Of a DNA stretch of 64,000 nt, positions 58,608-64,000 are shown in pieces. The DNA lies in the NCBI GenBank assembly GCA_001560915.1, contig CP014214.1:310001-374000 (forward strand). The letters run 5' to 3'. Positions within the stretch are counted from its first letter, which is position 1. Each line of letters opens with the position of its first letter. The position numbers and the translations under genes are program-made. The stretch comes from a methanogenic archaeon ISO4-H5. Its GTDB lineage: Archaea; Thermoplasmatota; Thermoplasmata; Methanomassiliicoccales; Methanomethylophilaceae. Below the pieces are notes generated by a model, which saw only the letters and a program-made list of their open reading frames with translations, ran no database searches and had not been told where the DNA came from.

Positions 58608-59888
58608 ATGGAGTTCGGACAGATCCTGATGATGTTGCTCGTGCTGTTTCTTCTCGCACGTTTTGCATCAGGTATTGTCGAGAGGCTCGGCTTCCCTGGA
58701 CTCATCGGAGAGATCGTGGTCGGTATCATCGTGGCGAACCTCGCCATCAACGGTACCACGCTTTTCGATGTCCTCGAACTCGACTTCGGTAACCAGAACA
58801 ATCCGAGTTATGCTGTTCTGTATACGTTCTCCGAACTCGGAGTCATATTCCTTCTGTTCTCGGTGGGACTCGAGACCAGGGTCAAAGACCTGCTTGGTTC
58901 CGGTAAGACAGCCATGTTCGTGGCGGTCCTCGGAGTCATCGTGCCGTTCGTCCTCGGTTTCGCATTCATCCAGTTCAACGACGGAAACTTCCACCACGCT
59001 ATGTTCATGGCAGCGGCCATGGTGGCCACCAGTGTCGGAATCACTGCCCGTGTGATCAAGGACATGCACCTGATGGACGTCAAGGAATCCAGGATCATCA
59101 TCTCTGCCGCCGTCATCGACGATGTGCTCGGAATGATCGTCCTTGCCATCGTCAAAGGTACCGCAGGAAGCAGCGGAGAGATGAACATCCTGAGCATCAT
59201 CAGTGTCACTCTCATCGCATGTATCTTCGTCATCGGAATCATCCTCATAGCGAAGTACGGAATCCCCTACATTGACAGGTGCTGGACCAACATCAACAAC
59301 AAACGCGAGAAGCCTCTCCGTGCACCCAACGCATTGGCATTTGCCATCATCCTCTGTCTCTTCTTCGCCTGGCTGGCCGAGGAGATCGGTCTGGCAGCCA
59401 TCATCGGTTCCTTCCTCGCAGGTATGCTGTTCTCCAGCTATGCTGAGGAGAAACATCTCATCGAGCATGTCGAGAGCATTACTACCCTTTTCATCTCGTT
59501 CTTCTTCGTACACGTGGGTCTTCAGGTGGACCTGGGAGCAATGTCTGACACGGCCGTCGTCATCGATGTCATCGTCGTGCTCATCATCGCCCTCATCTCC
59601 AAGTACATCGGATGCGGACTCGGTGCCAAGATCAGCGAGAGGAGCCTGTCCTCCGACTCTGTGAAGATCATCGGTATCGGAATGATTCCCAGGGGAGAGG
59701 TCGGTATCATTGTGGCAGCCATCGGTCTGCACCTGATCGTCGACGGAGAACCCGCACTGTCCGCTGAACTGTATTCCGTAATAGTCGTGATGGCAGTCGC
59801 CACCACCATCATCGCACCGCCCCTTCTGGCACGTGCCTACAAGAGGAAATACAACGGACACGCCTACCAGGATTACCTCGAGGAATGA
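58608..59888 (+). CDS. Na+/H+ antiporter, CPA2 family
   Basis: A 426-residue protein with 12-13 membrane spans. The ion-binding DD motif is in ISAAVIDDVLGM (about 166), typical of electrogenic NapA/NhaA-like exchangers; GLETRVKDLL and GMIPRGEVGIIVA are further family signatures. No C-terminal regulatory domain. The ribosome-binding site GGGAGGA lies directly upstream. Probably pH and sodium homeostasis. Confidence 0.9.
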   Translation: MEFGQILMMLLVLFLLARFASGIVERLGFPGLIGEIVVGIIVANLAINGTTLFDVLELDFGNQNNPSYAVLYTFSELGVIFLLFSVGLETRVKDLLGSGKTAMFVAVLGVIVPFVLGFAFIQFNDGNFHHAMFMAAAMVATSVGITARVIKDMHLMDVKESRIIISAAVIDDVLGMIVLAIVKGTAGSSGEMNILSIISVTLIACIFVIGIILIAKYGIPYIDRCWTNINNKREKPLRAPNALAFAIILCLFFAWLAEEIGLAAIIGSFLAGMLFSSYAEEKHLIEHVESITTLFISFFFVHVGLQVDLGAMSDTAVVIDVIVVLIIALISKYIGCGLGAKISERSLSSDSVKIIGIGMIPRGEVGIIVAAIGLHLIVDGEPALSAELYSVIVVMAVATTIIAPPLLARAYKRKYNGHAYQDYLEE

Positions 59889-59986
59889 GCGCGGGTACGT
59901 TACGTACCAGTAATCAATCCAATTCAGAACGGTTCAAGAGTTGGAACTATCCTCTTTCACCGATAAACGACCTCAGCTGATCGGAA

Positions 59987-60154
59987 TCAGCTCATGGGCC
60001 AGAAAACGGGGAGACAGAGGATGATGACGGTGAATACGATAGCGATACCCACAACGAGTTTGGGACCTACCTTGATTCCCTTGTTGTCCTCGGAGTCGAA
60101 GTACCTCATCAGTCCTGCGGAGGAAGAGAAGCCCTCGCCTTTGTCTTTTGCCAT
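59987..60154 (-). CDS. Protein translocase subunit Sec61-beta (SecG)
   Basis: A 55-residue protein: MAKDKGEG, then FSSSAGLMRYFDSEDNKGIK, the conserved Sec61-beta signature before the single C-terminal membrane span (LVVGIAIVFTVIILCLPVFW). It is part of the SecYEG translocon. A TATATAAAA box (60172-60184) lies 20-30 bases before the ATG, so it is almost leaderless and divergent from lysS. Confidence 0.95.
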   Translation of the reverse strand: MAKDKGEGFSSSAGLMRYFDSEDNKGIKVGPKLVVGIAIVFTVIILCLPVFWPMS

Positions 60155-60171
60155 GCTGAGCCCATTCTTTG

Positions 60172-60217
60172 TTTTATATAAAAACGTTAGCTGACACCGA
60201 AAAGCACTTTTATATTA
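60172..60217. promoter_or_regulatory. Divergent promoter pair, Sec61-beta and lysS
   Basis: TTTTATATAAAA (60172-60183) serves the minus-strand gene and TTTTATATTA (60208-60217) the plus-strand gene; both give start sites at or next to the ATG. Confidence 0.65.
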
Positions 60218-60241
60218 TCTTGATAGCGGGGGTCGATTAGT

Positions 60242-61798
60242 ATGCACTGGGCAGACGTTATCGCAAAGGACATCGCTGAGAGGGCGGAGACTCCCCTCAT
60301 CGCAACCGGAATCAGTCCTACCGGAATCATTCACGTCGGAAGTCTGAGAGAAGCAATCACCGGAGAGTCGATCCGCAGCGCGGTCGAATCCCTCGGCAAA
60401 GATGTCAAACTCATCTACCTCATTGACTCCTTCGACCCCCTCAGGAGGAGGTACGATTTCCTTCCCCCCGAGTATGAGAAATACGTGGGTATGCCCATCT
60501 GCAGGATCCCCTGCCCCTGCGGCAAGCACCGCAACTACGCCCACCACTTCGTTCAGCCCTTCCTTGACGCCGTAGACTCCCTCGGAGTCCACTGCGAGAT
60601 CATCTGGACCAGCGACCTCTACGCCCAGGGAAAGTTCGCTGAGTGCATCGATATTACATTCAAGAAGAGGCAGGAGATTATCAACATCCTGCACGAGGTC
60701 TCCGGTAAGGAGCCCAACCCCAACTACGCGCCCTACGAGCCTCTCTGCGAGAAGTGCGGACGCTACACCAAACCCATCTTCGACACCTACCAGTTCCCTT
60801 ATGTCGAGTACGACTGTCCCTGCGGACACCACGGAAAGGCAGATGTGAGGAAGGATGACGGTAAACTCACCTGGAGGCTCGAGTGGCCTGCCAAGTGGAA
60901 GATCTTCGGCACCAACGCGGAGCCCTTCGGAAAGGACCACGCCGCCGCCGGAGGATCCTACGACACCGGTAAGAGGATCGCACCCGAGATCTTCGGAGTC
61001 GAGCCCCCCTTCCCCGTGCCCTACGAGTTCGTTCAGCTCAAGGGAGTAGGACAGATGCACAAATCCCTGGGATGTTCCGTCACCGGCCTTGACGCCATCA
61101 GGATGACCCCTCCCGAGGTCCTCAACTACCTGTTCCTCAGGGTACCCACCAACAGGGCCATCGACTACGACTCCGGAATGGGTCTCCTCGACATTGCCGA
61201 TGAGTACGACAGGATGGAGCTCGCATACTTCACCAAGGAGTTCACCGAGGCGGAGGAGAATGCCGTCCGTGCATATGAGATCGCACAGCACAACCATGTG
61301 CCTCCGAAGATGCCCGTCCAGGTCTCCTGCAGGCATTTGGTAAATGTAGTCCAGCTTGCCGATACCTTCGAGGAGCAGATGAAGGTCCTTTCCAGGACCG
61401 TAGACATCTCCGGTGCTGATGAGGTCACCATCGCCAGGATTAAGAAGAGGTGCGAGTGCCTTACCTACTGGCTCAAGGCTTTTGCTCCCGATATGGTCAA
61501 GTTCTCCATCAGGCAGACCGTGCCTGTGCATGTCAAACTCACCACCCTTGACAAGACCTTCCTGATTGATCTCGTCAACAGGATGAACGACTGCAACTGG
61601 GATGCGGACACCATCAACACCATCATCGCGGATACCGGTAAGGCATCGCCTCTCGGTTCCAAGGCTGCTTACAAGCTGATCTACAACCTGATCATCGGTC
61701 AGGACAGGGGACCCAGGCTCGGCCCGTTCCTCGCCTCGATCGACAAGCAGTTCGTCTTAAACAGGTTCAACCAGGCCGCTCTCAGGGCCGAAGAGTGA
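60242..61798 (+). CDS. lysS: Lysyl-tRNA synthetase, class I
   Basis: A 518-residue class I enzyme charging tRNA-Lys, the form typical of archaea and structurally unrelated to class II LysRS. The HIGH-like motif is PTGIIHVGS (26-34), and the KMSKS-like motif is GQMHKSLGCSV (about 275-285); zinc-binding Cys pairs include CPCGKH, CEKCG and CPCGHH. Leaderless by promoter position. Relevant to UAG use only indirectly: PylRS is not encoded here. Confidence 0.95.
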   Translation: MHWADVIAKDIAERAETPLIATGISPTGIIHVGSLREAITGESIRSAVESLGKDVKLIYLIDSFDPLRRRYDFLPPEYEKYVGMPICRIPCPCGKHRNYAHHFVQPFLDAVDSLGVHCEIIWTSDLYAQGKFAECIDITFKKRQEIINILHEVSGKEPNPNYAPYEPLCEKCGRYTKPIFDTYQFPYVEYDCPCGHHGKADVRKDDGKLTWRLEWPAKWKIFGTNAEPFGKDHAAAGGSYDTGKRIAPEIFGVEPPFPVPYEFVQLKGVGQMHKSLGCSVTGLDAIRMTPPEVLNYLFLRVPTNRAIDYDSGMGLLDIADEYDRMELAYFTKEFTEAEENAVRAYEIAQHNHVPPKMPVQVSCRHLVNVVQLADTFEEQMKVLSRTVDISGADEVTIARIKKRCECLTYWLKAFAPDMVKFSIRQTVPVHVKLTTLDKTFLIDLVNRMNDCNWDADTINTIIADTGKASPLGSKAAYKLIYNLIIGQDRGPRLGPFLASIDKQFVLNRFNQAALRAEE

Positions 61799-61799
61799 T

Positions 61800-61833
61800 A
61801 CTGCGGGGGACCTCCCCCTCAGTATCCGTTTTT
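61800..61833 (+). terminator. lysS terminator
   Basis: ACTG-c-GGGGG-acct-CCCCC-t-CAGT, then ATCCGTTTTT. A second hairpin CTCCGGGG/CCCCGGAG (61852-61871) lies closer to the convergent topoisomerase gene. Confidence 0.8.
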
Positions 61834-61878
61834 GTCAAATCTAAGTGAGGGCTCCGGGGAATACCCCGGAGAGAAGTC

Positions 61879-62967
61879 TCACATTATTCCCATCTGGGTC
61901 AGTTTCTCAGGAAGGTAGGTGTCGGTCACATAGTCGAGACCGTACTTGGCCAACGCCTGCTGCTCAGCCTTCTTGTTCATGTCGAGCATGGCGCGGATCT
62001 CGGTGTCCCAGAACTCGTCGGAGAATCTGGGGTCTGTCAGTTCCGCTTTCAGGGCGCCGATATCCTTGTCGCTGAGCTTGTCGGTAGGCAGATCGTAGTT
62101 CAGGATATCCGAGGCGGTGATTCCCACGAACTGGGCGGTGGGGGTCGCCAGATAATCGGAGATGTGGGCGGTCTTGATGGCACCGTAAGCGACGGATGCG
62201 AAGATCCTGAAGGACCAGGGATCGCCATCGGTGAACACCACGACAGGCAGTCCGTTCTCCTCGTTGAGCCTCTTGATGAGCCTCCTGGTGGAACGGGTCG
62301 GCTGTCCGGACAGGTGGATGAGGAGGCAGTTCTCTCTTTCCGGGAACCCGTTCTCGATGAGACGGGCGAACATTCCTCCTGTTTCCAGGGCCATTACGAA
62401 CTTGATGTTGCTGTTGTGGATCTCGAAGGTCTCCTTCTCCACGCTGTAGGGGATACCGAATCCTGTCTCGGAGACGTCGTCCATGCAGTTGAAGGTCTTC
62501 ATACCTTTCCTGGTCATGGTCCTGAAGTTTATGTCTCCGTACACGTGGGCGCTTCCCTCCTCGGGCCTGAGCTTGAAATCCTCCCTCATGCAGTGGGTCA
62601 CGGTCTCGAGGTCCTCGGCGAGGAGGTTGCTCTCGTCCTGGGTGTGGAACTTGGCACGGTTCCATCCTTCGGAGATGTAGTACATCTCCCTTAGGGTGGA
62701 TGATTTGTTCTCACGGATCATCTCGTTGATGAAATCCGTGGTGTATGCGGTCCTCAGCATGGTGGTGGCACCCTGCGTTGTCTTGGCGGTGCGGACGGTC
62801 TTCATGCTGCCGTACTTCCATACCTGGGTCATGGGATCGAATTCGATGTTCCTCTTGGACCTCAGGGGGAGTTTCATGGTGGGGATGTCCCCGCGGTCGA
62901 GGTCGGCGTAGATCTCCTCCGCGATGTGCGTGAGGCTGTTGAGTGCCGCCTGCTGTCTGTCGTTCAT
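61879..62967 (-). CDS. top6A: DNA topoisomerase VI subunit A
   Basis: A 362-residue Spo11-like subunit that makes the double-strand break. The catalytic Tyr is in TLREMYYISEGW (Tyr 96/97), and the Toprim motif is VVVFTDGDPWSFRI. Overlaps the end of the B subunit gene by four bases (ATGA). Type IIB topoisomerase relaxes and decatenates archaeal DNA. Confidence 0.95.
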   Translation of the reverse strand: MNDRQQAALNSLTHIAEEIYADLDRGDIPTMKLPLRSKRNIEFDPMTQVWKYGSMKTVRTAKTTQGATTMLRTAYTTDFINEMIRENKSSTLREMYYISEGWNRAKFHTQDESNLLAEDLETVTHCMREDFKLRPEEGSAHVYGDINFRTMTRKGMKTFNCMDDVSETGFGIPYSVEKETFEIHNSNIKFVMALETGGMFARLIENGFPERENCLLIHLSGQPTRSTRRLIKRLNEENGLPVVVFTDGDPWSFRIFASVAYGAIKTAHISDYLATPTAQFVGITASDILNYDLPTDKLSDKDIGALKAELTDPRFSDEFWDTEIRAMLDMNKKAEQQALAKYGLDYVTDTYLPEKLTQMGIM

Positions 62968-64000
62968 TCGTCTTCCTCCTTCTCGAATTCGGCTTCCTCG
63001 TCCTCGAGGGCCTCCTCTTCGGCTTCGTCCTCGGTATCATCTGGGATGTAGTCGTTCTCCTCGGTGATCTTCATTCCTTTGATTCCCCAGTCTCCGGGCA
63101 GGGCTTCGGCACCCATGACCATGACGGGGTTGATTCCCGAGATGTAGACATCGTCGGCATCGAAGGTGTCCGCCATCTCTCCCTTCAGTTCGAAGGATAT
63201 CTGGACGGAGGATGACGCCTCCAGGTCCTTGACCAGCCACTGGGACTTGCCCTCTTCGTTGGCCGAGTCGAACATGGGTCCATTGGTGATGGTATCGTTC
63301 ATGCATTCGACGGGGATCTGAAGGTGGATCATGAAGGAATGGGGCCTGACAGTGTAGTTGTAGATAGTGTAGGTCACGGTCCTGGATTCCTTGTTCTTGG
63401 TCACGGAAGGCTCGATCCATACGACGTTCATGATCTTGGAGATGGTCCTGCTGAGATCGGGCACGGGCTTTCCGAGCTGTTCGGAGATCTTGTTCGCAAG
63501 GTCGGGGAGGATGCCCTGAACGATGTCGAACTTCTCGTGGGTCTTGTTCTTCTTGTCCATCTTGTTGAGATGACTCTTGAGGTTCCTGGCACATAGCTTG
63601 AGGGCGGCGACCATCTCCTCTTCGATCTCGGGGAAGAAGGCGATGGCTTCCTTTCCTTCGGAGGTGAAGGGGACCTTGGTGGAGGCCATGTGCACGAGGA
63701 TGATGGCGGGTCCGAAGGGGATTCCCTTTCCTCCCCTCTGCTCCAGTCCGTACCTCCTCCAATCGACCTCTCCGATGGCCTTGGTGATGACATCCGCACC
63801 CTGCTGGTACAGCAGCGGAACACGGTTTGCGAACCTCATGATGGTGACCTGTCCGTCGGCGGGGATGTCTCCTCCGTAGACGATTCCGACCTCTACCGTG
63901 AACGGATTGCCGTTCACCGCTTTCGGGGGACGGCTGATAGGAGTGGCGTAGTATTCGGGACGCATGCCCTCGAGGGTGTGCATAAGACCCTTCTTGATCA
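62964..64000 (-). CDS. top6B: DNA topoisomerase VI subunit B, C-terminal part (runs off window)
   Basis: At least 345 codons of the ATPase subunit; the frame is open to the right edge and its start lies outside. Visible: SRPPKAVNGNPFTVEVGIVYGG (transducer domain start), RFANRVPLLYQQGADV, then an RYGLEQRGGKG segment with the switch Lys region, and an acidic C-terminal tail. The GHKL ATP site should lie beyond 64000. Couples ATP binding to strand passage by the A subunit. Confidence 0.95.
   Translation of the reverse strand, partial: IKKGLMHTLEGMRPEYYATPISRPPKAVNGNPFTVEVGIVYGGDIPADGQVTIMRFANRVPLLYQQGADVITKAIGEVDWRRYGLEQRGGKGIPFGPAIILVHMASTKVPFTSEGKEAIAFFPEIEEEMVAALKLCARNLKSHLNKMDKKNKTHEKFDIVQGILPDLANKISEQLGKPVPDLSRTISKIMNVVWIEPSVTKNKESRTVTYTIYNYTVRPHSFMIHLQIPVECMNDTITNGPMFDSANEEGKSQWLVKDLEASSSVQISFELKGEMADTFDADDVYISGINPVMVMGAEALPGDWGIKGMKITEENDYIPDDTEDEAEEEALEDEEAEFEKEEDE

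Noticed and set aside
60215-61531. A 438-codon minus-strand frame
   Set aside because: It is antisense to lysS, whose motifs are unambiguous.
1-64000. CRISPR arrays and rRNA genes
   Set aside because: No regularly spaced direct repeats of CRISPR type and no rRNA-like sequence were seen.

Overview
The window reads as a chromosome segment of a methanogenic archaeon, most likely of the order Methanomassiliicoccales. Visible support: a complete coenzyme F430 operon, archaeal-type topoisomerase VI, Sec61-beta, class I lysyl-tRNA synthetase and NikR; TATA boxes about 25-35 bases before many start codons (leaderless genes); and almost no use of TAG as a terminator. Every stop I read among about 70 genes is TGA or TAA, apart from three TAG codons, and in each of those the same frame runs on into protein-like sequence. 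In this order UAG can be read as pyrrolysine. No pyl genes lie in the window, so the order and the decoding are inferences.

Layout. (1) 1-11.5 kb: accessory island. It holds two copies of a 134-base inverted-ended element that folds like a structured RNA, a coupled operon of small genes, an R-M module (C5 methyltransferase, PD-(D/E)XK/B3 endonuclease, Vsr), a DUF262/HNH GmrSD-like nuclease, and duplicated zinc-ribbon and metalloprotease-like genes around the module. (2) 11.6-18.8 kb: a minus-strand operon with two C5 methyltransferases, a MutL/MORC-like GHKL ATPase, a small helical partner, a DUF6339-like protein and three proteins I could not assign, probably a multi-gene defence system. (3) 18.95-29.9 kb: a compact block of about 18 genes, all minus strand, mostly overlapping or a few bases apart. 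It encodes a zinc-finger HUH replication protein, a P-loop ATPase, small membrane proteins, signal-peptide surface proteins with a shared C-terminal motif, and a basic four-repeat protein. I read it as an integrated virus or virus-like replicon of an unrecognised type. (4) 30.4-35.6 kb: cfbCAEDB. (5) 35.7-48.2 kb: an MFS-USP fusion, five Sel1-repeat proteins, an ACR3/BASS-like transporter, a lone TnpB, an IS4/IS1634-like element with a neighbouring MITE-like repeat, a DnaQ-like exonuclease and a MazF-like protein. (6) 48.2-64 kb: tRNA-Ser, a nitrilase-family amidohydrolase, nadE, the cobalamin genes cbiD-cbiG-cbiJET-cbiA, a ZIP transporter, nikR, a disordered repeat protein, a cation/proton antiporter, Sec61-beta, lysS and topoisomerase VI A and B (B runs off the right edge).

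How the genes work together. The cfb and cbi operons make the nickel and cobalt tetrapyrroles needed for methyl-dependent methanogenesis; NikR and the ZIP carrier are the local metal-homeostasis genes. The left 30 kb is a defence-plus-virus island placed beside the cfb operon. The observations I rate highest are the UAG codons inside a DNA-binding regulator and inside the viral Rep, the virus-like block itself, the GHKL/methyltransferase operon with an apparent CUG start, and the tandem CfbA with one dead half.
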